Assembly (NCBI GenBank): GCA_013122435.1
Contig: WYDT01000008.1
Coordinates: 1-64,000, forward strand
From: Chloroflexi bacterium AL-N1
GTDB lineage: Bacteria; Chloroflexota; Chloroflexia; Chloroflexales; Roseiflexaceae
DNA length: 64,000 nucleotides
Direction: 5' to 3'
Shown: one piece after another, positions 46,183 to 56,775 of the stretch
Layout of the letters: every line of letters begins with the position of its first letter
Numbering within the stretch: position 1 is the first letter of the stretch
The notes under the pieces: generated by a model
What the model was told of the DNA's origin: nothing
Databases searched by the model: none
What the model saw: the letters and a program-made list of their open reading frames with translations, nothing else
Position numbers and translations under genes: made by a program

Positions 46183-47268
46183 CTAAAACGACGTCTTGTC
46201 TCCAAGTGCTGGCCAGACCGCTAATTTTGTGCGTACACGTCGAATAACCTCATCGGTGAATTCGGTCGTGGTGGCGTGTCCAGAGAGATCCGCTGTACGG
46301 ATACCGTCGTAGATCGCTTCGAAAACCGACTCGGTGATAGCACGGGAAACAATGGCTGCCTGACCACCGATATGCCCCAGTAAGGCCGCACTGGCGAGAA
46401 TCATAGCCATCGGATTAGCGACATTTTTACCAAAGAGCGTTGGCGCTGTACCGTGTGGTGCCTCGGCCATCACCACACTGGTATGCCAGTTTTCATCAAA
46501 ACTAATTAATAACGATTCTGACCCGGCAATAGAGCCAAACATCTGCATAACCAGATCACTCAAACAATCGCCATCACGATTGAGCGATGGAATGACAAGC
46601 GCATCCCCATCCTTGGTCAGCAATAGGGCATAGGTAGCATCAATAAGCTGGGGCTCATAACGCACCTGCGGATGTCGTTGGGCGGCGGCATCCATCTCCT
46701 CTTTGAGCATACCCTCATACACAGGGCTGACGGTGTATTTCGGGCCACCAAAGACCATCGCACGATTTTGTTCAGCATGACGGAATGCATATTCTGACAC
46801 GGCACGACAATGGCGGCGTGTAATCTGTTCAGTACGACACGCAATCTCATCTAACCCTTCTCCTTCACGCCACTCTTTGGCACCATAGGCGTCACCCACC
46901 GCCATACGTACCACAGAGATAGGTGAGTATACACCGCCAACTGGTCGAACACCGGGTATACGGCGTCCGGTGCGTACTATTACGGTGCCATCAACACGCT
47001 CACGGAGAATCGCATTAGGGCTTCCAACATCTTCGCGTTCCTCCGGGGTGATTGTGGCTGCTTTAACGCCTAGTCCAGCCATACGCATCGCATCTGCTGC
47101 ATCAAGAATGACTTGATTCTTAGTTTTACGACGATTCTCAAGACTAACATCAAAGCGATGGAATCGCAGATCAATATCGATTACGTGGGGATCAATGACA
47201 CGTAGTGACTCCTCCAGAAGCTCCTGGCCTGTCTGATCACCTTCTAAAACAATGATATCTTTTTGCAT
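46183..47268 (-). CDS. Isocitrate/isopropylmalate dehydrogenase family protein
   Basis: A 361-residue beta-decarboxylating dehydrogenase. Visible marks are VLEGDQTGQELLEESL at the N-terminus, GVKAATITPEEREDVGSPNA near 70, RTGRRIPGVRPVGG near 100, the catalytic Tyr in MVFGGPKYTVSPVYEG region near 175, the metal-binding SLNRDGDCLSDLVMQMFGSI and EAPHGTAPTLFGKNVANPMA. Isocitrate dehydrogenase is likelier than isopropylmalate dehydrogenase because of the VKAATITP segment, but I would not fix the substrate or NAD/NADP preference. It follows yebC and ruvC on the same strand with a 70-base gap. Confidence 0.85.
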   Translation of the reverse strand: MQKDIIVLEGDQTGQELLEESLRVIDPHVIDIDLRFHRFDVSLENRRKTKNQVILDAADAMRMAGLGVKAATITPEEREDVGSPNAILRERVDGTVIVRTGRRIPGVRPVGGVYSPISVVRMAVGDAYGAKEWREGEGLDEIACRTEQITRRHCRAVSEYAFRHAEQNRAMVFGGPKYTVSPVYEGMLKEEMDAAAQRHPQVRYEPQLIDATYALLLTKDGDALVIPSLNRDGDCLSDLVMQMFGSIAGSESLLISFDENWHTSVVMAEAPHGTAPTLFGKNVANPMAMILASAALLGHIGGQAAIVSRAITESVFEAIYDGIRTADLSGHATTTEFTDEVIRRVRTKLAVWPALGDKTSF

Positions 47269-47338
47269 AACTGTATGTTTTCCACCTGTAATAGTAAGAA
47301 AATGATATCTCTATTGAACGTTCTCTGTACTATCATGT

Positions 47339-47830
47339 CTATGTGCTTGTTCGACGCAACATCGGTCCACTGTAGGCATGGCAAATTGCTACAGCTAAGG
47401 CATCCGCCGCATCATCTGGTTTGGGAATACGATTGAGTTGTAGGGTGATGCGAACCATCTCCTGCATCTGTTTTTTATCAGCATTGCCATACCCGGATAC
47501 AGCCTGTTTCACGGAAAGAGGCTTATACTCATAAATCGGTATATCGATCTGTGTAAAGGCCAACAAAACCACACCGCGCGCCTGTCCAACACTAAGAGCT
47601 GTGGTCACATTCCGCGAAAAAAACAACTCCTCAACCGCAGCATCATTCGGTTGATAGCGTTGCAACAGACTTTGTAACTCATCGTAGAGTATTCGCAAGC
47701 GTTGTGGTTGTGCCATTCCAGCAGGTGTGGTGATAGCGCCATAGTCAACGAGTTGCAGTGTGCCAGCATGTTCGTCGACCACACCCCATCCCATAATGGC
47801 GGTTCCTGGATCAATTCCAATAGTTCGCAT
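47339..47830 (-). CDS. ruvC: Holliday junction resolvase RuvC
   Basis: A 163-residue RNase H-fold nuclease that cuts four-way DNA junctions in complex with RuvAB. Catalytic acids are seen as Asp in MRTIGIDPGTAIMGWG, Glu in AAVEELFFSRN, and Asp pair in PKPDDAADALAVAICH. The start at ATG 47830 fits the family; the open frame from a GTG at 47860 adds ten residues without a ribosome-binding site. It lies between yebC and the dehydrogenase gene, the common yebC-ruvC order; ruvA and ruvB are not adjacent. Confidence 0.96.
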   Translation of the reverse strand: MRTIGIDPGTAIMGWGVVDEHAGTLQLVDYGAITTPAGMAQPQRLRILYDELQSLLQRYQPNDAAVEELFFSRNVTTALSVGQARGVVLLAFTQIDIPIYEYKPLSVKQAVSGYGNADKKQMQEMVRITLQLNRIPKPDDAADALAVAICHAYSGPMLRRTST

Positions 47831-47901
47831 ACATGAATGTGCATAGAGCGTCACGATCACATCGGTTCACAATTTGACGTTCTACACAATAATTGAGGAT
47901 T

Positions 47902-48663
47902 CTATTCATTCGCAAAAAGTTCAGCAAGTTCTTCGCTAATATCTAAATTACTGTGAACTTTTTGCACGTCATCCAGATCTTCAAGGCGCTCAATCAAACG
48001 CATTGCCTGCAGTGACTCTTTCTCGTCGGCCTGGATCGTCGTTTTCGGTTGCATAGTCAGTTCAGCACTACTGATGGGCAGCCCTGTATCAGTGAGTTGT
48101 TGACGGATCGCTGCTAATTGTTTGGACTCTGTATAGATATCAATAGTATCTGCACCAACTTCGACATCCGCAGCACCTGCATCAATAGCGATCAACATCA
48201 CTTCATCGGTATCTAGCTTTTGCGTAGCGAGATCGATGGTAATCAAACCTTTTTGATCAAACATCCATGCCACCGAGCCTGGTTCGCCAGGGTTGCCCCC
48301 AGCCTTGGTTAGTGTAGAACGAACTTCGGAGTTTGTCCGATTGCGATTGTCCGTAGCGGTCTCAATTAACAGCGCAATACCGCCGGGTGCATAGCCCTCA
48401 TACACGATTTCTTCGATAGCAGCCTCATTGCCTTTGCCCAAACCGCGATCAATGGCACGCTGAATATTGTCGGACGGCATATTACTTGCTTTAGCCTTGT
48501 CAATCGCAAGACGCAGGCGAAAGTTCGCATCCGCATCACCGCTCCCACCTTCGCGGGTCGCAATTGTGATATCGCGTGCCAGTTTGGTGAAGAGTTGCCC
48601 CCGCTTTTGATCGAGAACCCCTTTGGTGCGGCGAATAGAATGCCACTTTGAATGGCCTGACAT
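47902..48663 (-). CDS. yebC: YebC/PmpR-family protein (TACO1-like)
   Basis: A 253-residue protein beginning [20 protein letters not shown], the invariant family start, with [40 protein letters not shown] and [19 protein letters not shown] blocks. Members act as transcription regulators or, as in mitochondrial TACO1, assist translation of proline-rich stretches. The gene sits immediately upstream of ruvC, and an extended -10 promoter at 48725-48733 would serve both. Confidence 0.96.
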   Translation of the reverse strand: MSGHSKWHSIRRTKGVLDQKRGQLFTKLARDITIATREGGSGDADANFRLRLAIDKAKASNMPSDNIQRAIDRGLGKGNEAAIEEIVYEGYAPGGIALLIETATDNRNRTNSEVRSTLTKAGGNPGEPGSVAWMFDQKGLITIDLATQKLDTDEVMLIAIDAGAADVEVGADTIDIYTESKQLAAIRQQLTDTGLPISSAELTMQPKTTIQADEKESLQAMRLIERLEDLDDVQKVHSNLDISEELAELFANE

Positions 48664-48724
48664 GTCGTAAATCTCCTACTTATGTAACTCGATACATTTC
48701 TATAAAACGTTCATCCAGATAGTT

Positions 48725-48733
48725 ATTATAGCA
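48725..48733 (-). promoter_or_regulatory. Extended -10 promoter of yebC-ruvC
   Basis: TGCTATAAT on the minus strand, 62 bases before yebC. Confidence 0.6.
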
Positions 48734-48805
48734 TACCCTTGAATGCCTAGAACATTCTGGCTGCCTTACTGCGCGGTTTAGCGTAGATATATCTCTTACA
48801 CACGC

Positions 48806-48840
48806 AAAAGCGACCGATGAATGTTTCACCAGGCCGCTTT
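48806..48840 (-). terminator. Terminator of ftsH
   Basis: On the minus strand AAAGCGGCC pairs with GGTCGCTTT (one G-U pair), followed by TTTTGCG; it starts 31 bases after the ftsH stop. Confidence 0.8.
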
Positions 48841-48871
48841 GCAAAGACGCTATCGTCTGTATACTGGATGA

Positions 48872-50809
48872 CTAGATTTGATCTTGTGTTGGGTTGGTAC
48901 CCAATGCATCAACTGAAGCCGTAGCACCGTTACCGTTGATGTGTGGTTGTGGTTCTTCGATATGCAACTTTGTAACACGGTTCAGCAGTTCACGTAATCG
49001 ATCACCCTCAAGTGTTTCATATTCGATAAGTGCACTAGCCATATCGTTGAGAATGGTGCGGTTGACCATCAACACCTCTTTGGCTCGCTCGTAGGCCTCT
49101 GCAACGATGCGATAAACCTCAGTGTCGATCTTGTTGGCAACTTCATCGCTATAGTTCCGTTGCTCACTTATCTCACGACCAAGGAAGACCAGCTCATCCT
49201 TTTCACCAAAGGAAATCGGGCCAAGCAATGGACTCATACCGTAGCGTGTGACCATTGAGCGCGCAATACGTGTAACCTGGTCAATATCTCCTGATGCACC
49301 GGTTGTCACTTCATTTTGGCCAAAGACGAGTTCTTCTGCAACACGTCCACCAAGTGCCGACACAAGCTGTGCTTCAAACTGTGACATGCTGGTGAAGCGC
49401 AAGCGATCTTCCTCTAAAAGATAGAGTGTATATCCACCGGCTCGTCCACGCGGCACAATCGTTACTTTTTGAACAACCGATGACCCCGGCATGCCTGCCG
49501 AGACCAGCGCATGCCCTGATTCATGATAGGCCACCAGCATCTTCTCACGTTCACTCATCACCCGACTGCGCCGTTCAGGGCCCCCAAGTGCCACACGTTC
49601 AACCGCATCTTGCAGTTCTGAAAGACTGATCTTTTTCTTCGCACGGCGTGCGGCCAGAATGGCACCTTCATTAATCACGTTTGCCAGATCGGCACCAGAG
49701 AAACCAGGTGTTTGTTTGGCAATAATTTCAAGATCAACATCTTCTGAGAGTGGCTTCCCTTTGGTATGTACTTTGAGTACCTCAGTTCGACCACGCACAT
49801 CTGGTGCATCCAACACTACCTGACGGTCGAAACGACCAGGACGAATGAGCGCCGGGTCAAGAACATCAGGGCGGTTTGTTGCTGCAATAATAATGACGTT
49901 TGTGTTGGTATCGAAACCATCCATCTCGACCAGAATCTGGTTCAGTGTTTGTTCACGTTCATCATGTGAACCACCCAAACCCGCACCGCGCTGTCGTCCG
50001 ACGGCATCAATTTCATCGATGAAGATGATACATGGGGCATTGCGCTTGGCCTGGTCAAAGAGGTCACGTACACGAGAAGCACCAACACCGACGAACATCT
50101 CAACAAATTCGGAACCGGAAATGGAGAAGAACGGTACACCAGCCTCACCAGCAACAGCACGTGATAAGAGCGTTTTACCGGTACCCGGAGGGCCAACCAT
50201 CAGAACACCCCGTGGAATACGTGCTCCCAACGCGGCAAATTTGTCTGGAAATTTGAGGAACTCAACGACTTCAGTCAAGTCTTGTTTGGCCTCTTCCTGA
50301 CCCGCCACATCGGCAAAAGTCACTGTCGGCTTATCACCAGAGAACATACGGGCACGGCTCTTCCCAAACGAGAGCGCCTGATTGTTTGAGCCCTGAGCCT
50401 GGCGCATAAAAAAGACAAAGAAACCTATCATAATTAAAACTGGCAACAGAATGGAAAAGACATTGAGCAGTCCACCCCATGCTGGTGCGGGCTCAACAGT
50501 TACGGCTATGTCGCTGTTTTCGCCGGGGACAACACCTGAGTCGACGAGCAGTTGCATCACGGTATCACCCGTCTCCAGACGTGAGCTGTAACTTTCTCCT
50601 CCATTAAGGGTTACAATTAGCTCACTGTTTCCCTGAGTTGCTTCAATTGTCGCAATATTGCCGGCCCGTGCATCGGCAATAACCTGTGCGATACCATTTT
50701 CTTCTTCAGGGTTTTGTGAGCTATTAAAATAATTGAAGAACAGCGCCAATGCTGCCACCAAAATAATAAGATAGACAAAACTATTCTTTAACCAACGGTT
50801 GTCTCCCAT
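48872..50809 (-). CDS. ftsH: ATP-dependent zinc metalloprotease FtsH
   Basis: A membrane-anchored hexameric AAA protease of 645 residues. Two N-terminal helices ([18 protein letters not shown] and [20 protein letters not shown]) flank an extracytoplasmic region. The AAA module has Walker [20 protein letters not shown], the pore motif [11 protein letters not shown], Walker [16 protein letters not shown] and the [21 protein letters not shown]. The zinc site is HESGHALV. It degrades misfolded and regulatory membrane proteins. ATG 50809 starts the normal N-terminus; a longer form from 50845 is possible. It is the last gene of the tilS-hpt-ftsH order found in many bacteria and has its own promoter. 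Confidence 0.97.
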   Translation of the reverse strand: MGDNRWLKNSFVYLIILVAALALFFNYFNSSQNPEEENGIAQVIADARAGNIATIEATQGNSELIVTLNGGESYSSRLETGDTVMQLLVDSGVVPGENSDIAVTVEPAPAWGGLLNVFSILLPVLIMIGFFVFFMRQAQGSNNQALSFGKSRARMFSGDKPTVTFADVAGQEEAKQDLTEVVEFLKFPDKFAALGARIPRGVLMVGPPGTGKTLLSRAVAGEAGVPFFSISGSEFVEMFVGVGASRVRDLFDQAKRNAPCIIFIDEIDAVGRQRGAGLGGSHDEREQTLNQILVEMDGFDTNTNVIIIAATNRPDVLDPALIRPGRFDRQVVLDAPDVRGRTEVLKVHTKGKPLSEDVDLEIIAKQTPGFSGADLANVINEGAILAARRAKKKISLSELQDAVERVALGGPERRSRVMSEREKMLVAYHESGHALVSAGMPGSSVVQKVTIVPRGRAGGYTLYLLEEDRLRFTSMSQFEAQLVSALGGRVAEELVFGQNEVTTGASGDIDQVTRIARSMVTRYGMSPLLGPISFGEKDELVFLGREISEQRNYSDEVANKIDTEVYRIVAEAYERAKEVLMVNRTILNDMASALIEYETLEGDRLRELLNRVTKLHIEEPQPHINGNGATASVDALGTNPTQDQI

Positions 50810-50897
50810 AATGGTATATGCTCCCTTATGATAAAGGCTTACCATACCAACCTAAACAGCTGTGAAAACCTTTAGCGGAAATGATTACTGATATATC

Positions 50898-50926
50898 ATT
50901 ATACCAAACCGGATTTTCTGCGACAA
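50898..50926 (-). promoter_or_regulatory. Promoter of ftsH
   Basis: On the minus strand TTGTCG (50921-50926), 17 bases, TATAAT (50898-50903) preceded by TGG. Confidence 0.65.
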
Positions 50927-51001
50927 GGTGACTAGATCACAGATCTGCGATTTCTTGCAATTCTCTAATAAAATAGTCTGGTTAATCAGTACAAAAGACC
51001 A

Positions 51002-51547
51002 CTAAGCATTCGCATAAATAGCTCTCTTGAGTATACCAATATATGGAAGGTTACGATATAACTCATCATAGTCAAGGCCATACCCAACTACAAATTCGTT
51101 AGGTATATCAAACCCAAGATAATCAATTGGCACTTCTGAGACACGACGATCCGGCTTGTTGAGGAGCGCACAAATGTGTAGACTCGCCGGATTACGACGG
51201 AGTAACTGACTTCGCAGGTACTCTAGCGTAAGTCCACTGTCGATGATATCTTCGACAATGAGCACATGCCGATGGGCAATATCCGTATCAAGATCTTTGA
51301 GCAGACGCACGACACCACTCGACTCAGTACTTTTGCCATAACTAGAGACAGCGATGAAGTCAATAGAGAGTGGCATTGGAATAGAACGTGCAAGATCCAT
51401 CATAAACATCGCACATCCCTTAAGCACACCTACCAGCAGAAGATCGTCATATTGACCATAATCGTATGCAATCTGTTCACCTATTTCTGCAACTCTTGTT
51501 TGAATTTCTTCTGTTGAAAGTAAAATCCGTTCAATATCGTGATGCAT
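51002..51547 (-). CDS. hpt: Hypoxanthine phosphoribosyltransferase
   Basis: A purine-salvage enzyme of 181 residues converting hypoxanthine or guanine with PRPP to the nucleotide. It shows [19 protein letters not shown], the PRPP loop [17 protein letters not shown] and the base-site Lys/Asp region LLNKPDRRV with [24 protein letters not shown] lies 4 bases before ATG 51547. It sits between tilS and ftsH, a conserved arrangement. Confidence 0.97.
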   Translation of the reverse strand: MHHDIERILLSTEEIQTRVAEIGEQIAYDYGQYDDLLLVGVLKGCAMFMMDLARSIPMPLSIDFIAVSSYGKSTESSGVVRLLKDLDTDIAHRHVLIVEDIIDSGLTLEYLRSQLLRRNPASLHICALLNKPDRRVSEVPIDYLGFDIPNEFVVGYGLDYDELYRNLPYIGILKRAIYANA

Positions 51548-51624
51548 AAAACCTCATGTATCATAATCACAACTATCCCTGTGTGTCATATTTCTATTTT
51601 AATATACTGCCTTCAAAATGCTGT

Positions 51625-53112
51625 TTAATCATTGTCTGATTGGACCAAGATTGCCAGGATGCGTTGTGTTGCTGGAGTTGCCATCACCCCATCTGCCAGA
51701 CGAATGCCAGCAATCCATACAATTGCATGTGGTGTCACAAGTATTGGCCATTGGTCACGTTGTTCGCGTGGTATTTTAGCATCGACAAAGATATCTTGTA
51801 TTTTACGAGTTCCACGCCCTCCTACTGGTCGTAGACGGTCGCCCGGTTGCCGCTGACGTATAGCCAGTGGGCCATCGAGTTTATCTGCATCAAGATAGAT
51901 ATCCCATCTGGTAGCAGTTGTTGGCACAGATGGAACGTAGCGAGTTGTAATAGACCAACTATCATTAAGCCGCATTTGCCCTGGTACCTCAAGTGAAATC
52001 AACGATGTAGCTAACTGCGGTACAGATACTGTCACAGGCGCCCCGATCACAAATGTGCGGTTATAGCCAATGGTAAGCAAGAGCGGACCCGGCAGTTCAA
52101 GTTTTTTGCCAACCTTGCCTTCCCGAATGGATGCGCGTGCCTGCTCAATCTGCGCCCATGTGAGGGTTTGATCCTCTACAAAAGTTCGGTGTGCCTGACG
52201 CAATGCCTCGCGTTGCATAGCAGGATGTAATCGAGACCACATATCGCCATCAAAATCGATCCCATCATGGCGTATGTGAGTCAGGTCTGTCCAGATCGTC
52301 TGTAACGATTGCCGAATAAAATCATAGTCATCAGCGCATGTTGCAGCGGTGTGTGTGAGAGACGAGACAATGTTGGGGTGATAGTCTATCAGATGGGGAA
52401 GGAGTTGCTGTCGGATACGGTTACGGGTCCAATACATGTCGGTATTCGTGGTGTCTTCGCGCGATGCAAGGAGTTGTTCACTGCAGTACTGCTCAATATC
52501 TGCACGCGTGATGTCCAAGAGAGGGCGAATAAGGTGTGGTGTCGGGGTGCCAGTATCATCCTGTTGTTGGGGGCCATCGATAGGAGGGGGACCTTGCCAA
52601 TGTTGCCACTCATGCCACGCAATAATTGGCCGGATACCACGTAGCCCGGCTGTGCCAGCACCCCGTAACAGATGCATTAACACAGTCTCTGCCTGATCGT
52701 TGGCATGATGGGCAACTGCGACTGCCTGAGCCCCTGTTTGTTGGGCAACGCGTGCCAGAAACCCATAGCGAATCTCACGCGCTGTCTGGTGTAAATTACG
52801 ACGATGTTGTTGTGCAAAGGCACCAACATCAATAGCTTCAATGGTGGCAGGAAGACCCATGCGTCCAGCGAGTGCAGCAACAAAGGCTGCATCAGCATCG
52901 GCCTCATCACCACGCAACTTATGGTTCAAATGGGCAACATGAATGGCACTAACAACGTGTGGAGATAACCTGTTGAGGATATCCAACAGACAGAGAGAGT
53001 CTGGCCCTCCAGATACAGCAACGAGGATGCGCCCTTCCGAATACGACTGCTGGTTGTCAAACCAGGCACGCACACAGTTAATCATTCTTTGGGATAGTGC
53101 TGAAAGAGCCAT
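51625..53112 (-). CDS. tilS: tRNA(Ile)-lysidine synthase
   Basis: A 495-residue N-type ATP pyrophosphatase that converts the wobble cytidine of tRNA-Ile(CAU) to lysidine, so that AUA is read correctly; essential in most bacteria. The PP-loop is ILVAVSGGPDSLCLLDIL near residue 30, then LNHKLRGDEADADAAFVAAL, VAVAHHANDQAETVLMHLLR and LRPIIAWHEW-like blocks. The C-terminal TilS domain ends RPVGGRGTRKIQDIFVDAKI and IVWIAGIRLAD. No ribosome-binding site is clear before ATG 53112. It follows the membrane protein gene after 15 bases. Confidence 0.96.
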   Translation of the reverse strand: MALSALSQRMINCVRAWFDNQQSYSEGRILVAVSGGPDSLCLLDILNRLSPHVVSAIHVAHLNHKLRGDEADADAAFVAALAGRMGLPATIEAIDVGAFAQQHRRNLHQTAREIRYGFLARVAQQTGAQAVAVAHHANDQAETVLMHLLRGAGTAGLRGIRPIIAWHEWQHWQGPPPIDGPQQQDDTGTPTPHLIRPLLDITRADIEQYCSEQLLASREDTTNTDMYWTRNRIRQQLLPHLIDYHPNIVSSLTHTAATCADDYDFIRQSLQTIWTDLTHIRHDGIDFDGDMWSRLHPAMQREALRQAHRTFVEDQTLTWAQIEQARASIREGKVGKKLELPGPLLLTIGYNRTFVIGAPVTVSVPQLATSLISLEVPGQMRLNDSWSITTRYVPSVPTTATRWDIYLDADKLDGPLAIRQRQPGDRLRPVGGRGTRKIQDIFVDAKIPREQRDQWPILVTPHAIVWIAGIRLADGVMATPATQRILAILVQSDND

Positions 53113-53127
53113 GGGCTATGATATTCG

Positions 53128-55023
53128 TTAGACATTTAAGCGAATAACATACATCGATGTTGCTGGCTGTGTTATTGGTCGACCATCAAGAAGCGGATTG
53201 ATAATTGATACATCTTGCCAGGTTATCAGATAGACATGATCTAAGTTTGTATTACCTGTGCGATTAAGAATACCACGGTTGAGTAGCCCCTGTATAATAC
53301 CAGTACGATTGAAAGTCTCATCCGATGCGATAGACACATTCCATATGGGGGCCGCCATAGTTGTATCAAAATCAACTGTGTACGATTCCCCTGGTTGCAG
53401 GTCTCCTACACGTATAAAAGTATCGCCACTTACAATCAGAACTTCGTTCAGGACACTGTCGTTAATGTTCTGAAGTTCACCCTGAATAGTTTGGCCCTGA
53501 CGTGAGAGATCACTCTCAACTTGCAGTGGCAGATCGATCACAGTTTCATTGATGAATGTGCGAATAGAACCAATATCTACCAGTACATCCGCAACACGGG
53601 CATTCGTATCGTCAGATTCTATGATTGCCTGTGTGTTTGAGATTTCTGACCAATCCTCGAATTTACTGATAAGTTCACTGTTGGGAATTTCAATGGTATA
53701 ACGTGTTCTTTGTGGAGAGAAAAGCCCCATAAAGGTCGTTCCCAACCCCTGTGATTCACCCTCAAATCCTTGTACAACGGCCACCTGATAGAGCTGCGAC
53801 TGCCCACCACGCAGACCAAATCCTATGAAGTAAAAAGTGGTAGCAAAGATGAGCATGGTCACAGGTAGTGTAACCCAGGCCCATTCAAGTCGTCTAAGGC
53901 GTCGGAGTACCAGATAGGTCAGTGGTCCAATACTGATGATATAGGTACACATAAAGAGGAGTAAGACGGTTGCTGATGGGAGTGCGAAACTGCTATCTTG
54001 AAGAGCATCCTGAAGAACATTGTAACGCTCTAAACGCACCATTGTGCCTGGCTCCCCGGTCGGGAAAGGATCAAGAATGCGACCCCAAAAAGAGACATCC
54101 CCCTGCCAACCACGGAGCGTCGCGATATCAAAGGTCGTAAACGTGACATGCCCCTCACCAAGAGGCTGTGTGTAGGTGAGCGCGGTCGCGTCAGGGCCGT
54201 TGGGAAACGCTTGTGCCTGAGGTTTTGGTTGCACCTCAGTCAGGGCTACATCAGTTGCGTTAGGAAGATCAAAGTTCGGGGCGATATTCTGTAGGTCAGT
54301 CAGATCGCCTTGTATAAGATTACCTGTCGTTTCTACTGGCAGTAAAGCTGCGAGTTCTGGCGTGATCTGGGTACTATCAATGCCACCACTCACCACGAGA
54401 TGCCCATCTGTATGGACCCAAAGACGTACAGCCTCATACTGTGCTGGTGACAGCGAGAATGTATCAGTGTCATGGAGAAACAACACATCTAACGTGTTCA
54501 ACGCCTGCGCGTGCTGGGGTAGTTGATCAGGCTGAAAGTGCAGGACAGAGGTTGAGGAATAATTAGGATTCTGGAGTGATTCAAGACTACTTAACAGTGC
54601 TGGATCGCTACTAATAACACCAATAAGCAACTGATCAGAAGCATATGCATCAAGGTTGACATCTTGACGAAACACCACTGTATCACCATTCAAGACTTCC
54701 AGTCGTCCATTACGTGTAAAACTACCATCAGGTGACACCACACTCATGACAATGCGTTTACGTGAACCACGAGGCAAATCAATAACCTGCCTGAATACGT
54801 CATCGTCTTGTGCTGGAAAGCTCCATTCCAGTACACCCTGAATATCGACACCTTCGTTAGCAATCTCTACCGTCACAGGAAACCAATCACCAGTGCGGTA
54901 TGAACCTTCAAAGCCTGCTTCGATATCAACACGGATATTAGGATCAAGTTCGTCTTGTGCAAATCCGGGTGTGGGCGTTATCAATGACAAGCACAGCAGT
55001 ATGAGTAAAAATGCAATACTCAT
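53128..55023 (-). CDS. Exported membrane protein with large extracytoplasmic domain, function unknown
   Basis: A 631-residue protein. A signal peptide (IAFLLILLCLSLITPTPGFA) is followed by a beta-sandwich region (DIEAGFEGSYRTGDWFPVTV, NEGVDIQGVLEWSFP), then a Rossmann-like region containing LDVLFLHDTDTFSLSPAQYE and VHTDGHLVVSGG that resembles class I glutamine-amidotransferase-like folds seen in uncharacterised membrane proteins. Two helices lie at about 375-430 (LLLFMCTYIISIGPLTYLVL, LPVTMLIFATTFYFIGFGL), followed by another beta domain. I choose ATG 55023 (AGG 6 bases upstream) over 55179 because it begins the signal peptide and avoids overlap with the preceding gene. Confidence 0.78.
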   Translation of the reverse strand: MSIAFLLILLCLSLITPTPGFAQDELDPNIRVDIEAGFEGSYRTGDWFPVTVEIANEGVDIQGVLEWSFPAQDDDVFRQVIDLPRGSRKRIVMSVVSPDGSFTRNGRLEVLNGDTVVFRQDVNLDAYASDQLLIGVISSDPALLSSLESLQNPNYSSTSVLHFQPDQLPQHAQALNTLDVLFLHDTDTFSLSPAQYEAVRLWVHTDGHLVVSGGIDSTQITPELAALLPVETTGNLIQGDLTDLQNIAPNFDLPNATDVALTEVQPKPQAQAFPNGPDATALTYTQPLGEGHVTFTTFDIATLRGWQGDVSFWGRILDPFPTGEPGTMVRLERYNVLQDALQDSSFALPSATVLLLFMCTYIISIGPLTYLVLRRLRRLEWAWVTLPVTMLIFATTFYFIGFGLRGGQSQLYQVAVVQGFEGESQGLGTTFMGLFSPQRTRYTIEIPNSELISKFEDWSEISNTQAIIESDDTNARVADVLVDIGSIRTFINETVIDLPLQVESDLSRQGQTIQGELQNINDSVLNEVLIVSGDTFIRVGDLQPGESYTVDFDTTMAAPIWNVSIASDETFNRTGIIQGLLNRGILNRTGNTNLDHVYLITWQDVSIINPLLDGRPITQPATSMYVIRLNV

Positions 55024-55136
55024 ACGATACCTGTAGTGGTTGTTCTTTTTGAAATAACCATAACAATAGCAGCATACACAACGTATGTCATCCATACGAA
55101 TAAGAATCCCTTGTTTCATGAAACTCCGTAGCTCCT

Positions 55137-56753
55137 CTATTGCGAACGTCTCCGCCCGCGTCCCCGCAATGTCCGCCAAATCTCAGTTCTTGCAGCAACA
55201 CGCGCCTCACGACGCACCCGCGCCTGTAATTGTGCCGCGAGATCCCGGGTTATTTGTTCCTGTACTTCAGGCTGTTTGGATTCTGCAGCAACACGTTCTG
55301 CTACTGTCGCAACAAAATCTTCGCGATCAAATACTTCACCATGATCAGATTGCACCGTGTGATATTCGCGCAGAAGCGCAATCGTTTCGCGGAGTTGCCC
55401 TTCTTTTTCGTGCTTACGAAAGTCTGTCAAATAGTCATTGATTGTCGCCTGCACACCACGTGGATTTGGCACATGGTTGAACGTAAAGGTACCACCGGAG
55501 CCACCCGTCACAATATTAACGTCGCCATAGCCCAAAATATTTTCAACAAACCCAACATCAGACGTCATATCTTGGATCGCACCGAGCGGAGCACGCCGAC
55601 GGCTTTCCGGTCCGAATGGGCGCTTATCAACGTCGGTAAAATCTTTTCGTGTCAGGATATAGACATCGTGAATATAATCTTCACGTATCCAGAAGATCCA
55701 GAATCCAGTGATAATTGCCACAGGAAGCCAGAGGAGTAAAGACCAACCAGCAGGAATCCACCCTAACACCCCAACTAATACAATAGCGAGGGTCGTCACC
55801 ATGAGAATACCAAAAGGCCGCAACATTAAAATGCCTAAATACACCCATGATGGACGCCAGATAATCGTTTCGCGTTGATAATCAATCTGTGGGTTTGGTG
55901 GAAACAACCATTGGAGAAAAGGGCTACGTTTTTCTTCAACCTGAATAGTAATTGCTGGTGGGGGTGGTGCCTTATTGTCGTAGACCTGATCTTCAATCAT
56001 CTGGCGTAGCAGTTCAGGTTGTTGTTGTTTACGCAGGTTATTAAGCTCACCCAAAACCCGCTGCTGCATCTCTTTGGGTTTTGCTGCATAGCGAAATTCC
56101 AAACGCCGTGGACTAAACGATTGTACAACGATGGTACCATAACCAAGCCAATACTCAAGATACCCACTAGCGCTTACATTGACTTGCTGAATATCATCAA
56201 TCAAGATTTGTTGTTGTGTATGACGGACCAGAAATTGTTCTTGATCGTACACCACCCGAGTTGTGGTAAGCACAAGAAAGTCTTCTTGCCAGTCAATAAC
56301 CAGGTAGACTACCATTGCAGCCATCACAATAGCAACGGTGATGAGCAACAGGTTCAATGGATCACCACCACTACTATTGAGGGGATCAATATAAAACACA
56401 CGCCCCCCAGCAAATCGAAAGATCATAATGATAGCAAAAAAGCTAATGCCAATAATGTAAGGTAAGCCCAGTTTCGATTTCTTGCGGTCGCGTCGTAGCC
56501 AGAAAACCCCCAACACCAGAATGATAATGAGGAATAATCCATTCAAAATATCGAACTGACCGATGGATTCCGCACTGCCGACGAAGAAAGAACCACCAAC
56601 TGCACGGTAGAGCGCCAGTAATGCTGCCCCTAAACCAAGCATAACGGGAAAAAATGCGTTACGTAATAACAAAATCCAATGGCGACGAACCGTATAAAGA
56701 AGTTCCTCACCTTCATCTTGTTCTAGTGTGATTTGTGGTTCAAACCAGGCCAT
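55137..56753 (-). CDS. PH-domain membrane protein (bPH/YdbS-like)
   Basis: A 538-residue membrane protein starting MAWFEPQITLEQDEGEELLY. It has about six helices in pairs (AFFPVMLGLGAALLALY, GLFLIIILVLGVFWL, LGLPYIIGISFFAIIMIF, LLLITVAIVMAAMVVYL, then GILMVTTLAIVLVGVLGWI and GWSLLLWLPVAIITGFWIFW). Two bacterial PH-like domains follow helix pairs: DFLVLTTTRVVYDQEQFLVR with QQILIDDIQQVNVSASGYLE, and DYIHDVYILTRKDFTDVDKR with APLGAIQDMTSDVGFVENIL. A basic tail ends RTLRGRGRRRSQ. Such proteins are suspected to act at the membrane surface; no function is assigned. It lies between cmk and the exported membrane protein gene. Confidence 0.82.
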   Translation of the reverse strand: MAWFEPQITLEQDEGEELLYTVRRHWILLLRNAFFPVMLGLGAALLALYRAVGGSFFVGSAESIGQFDILNGLFLIIILVLGVFWLRRDRKKSKLGLPYIIGISFFAIIMIFRFAGGRVFYIDPLNSSGGDPLNLLLITVAIVMAAMVVYLVIDWQEDFLVLTTTRVVYDQEQFLVRHTQQQILIDDIQQVNVSASGYLEYWLGYGTIVVQSFSPRRLEFRYAAKPKEMQQRVLGELNNLRKQQQPELLRQMIEDQVYDNKAPPPPAITIQVEEKRSPFLQWLFPPNPQIDYQRETIIWRPSWVYLGILMLRPFGILMVTTLAIVLVGVLGWIPAGWSLLLWLPVAIITGFWIFWIREDYIHDVYILTRKDFTDVDKRPFGPESRRRAPLGAIQDMTSDVGFVENILGYGDVNIVTGGSGGTFTFNHVPNPRGVQATINDYLTDFRKHEKEGQLRETIALLREYHTVQSDHGEVFDREDFVATVAERVAAESKQPEVQEQITRDLAAQLQARVRREARVAARTEIWRTLRGRGRRRSQ

Positions 56754-56775
56754 ATTTATGTATCCCGCTGTAATG

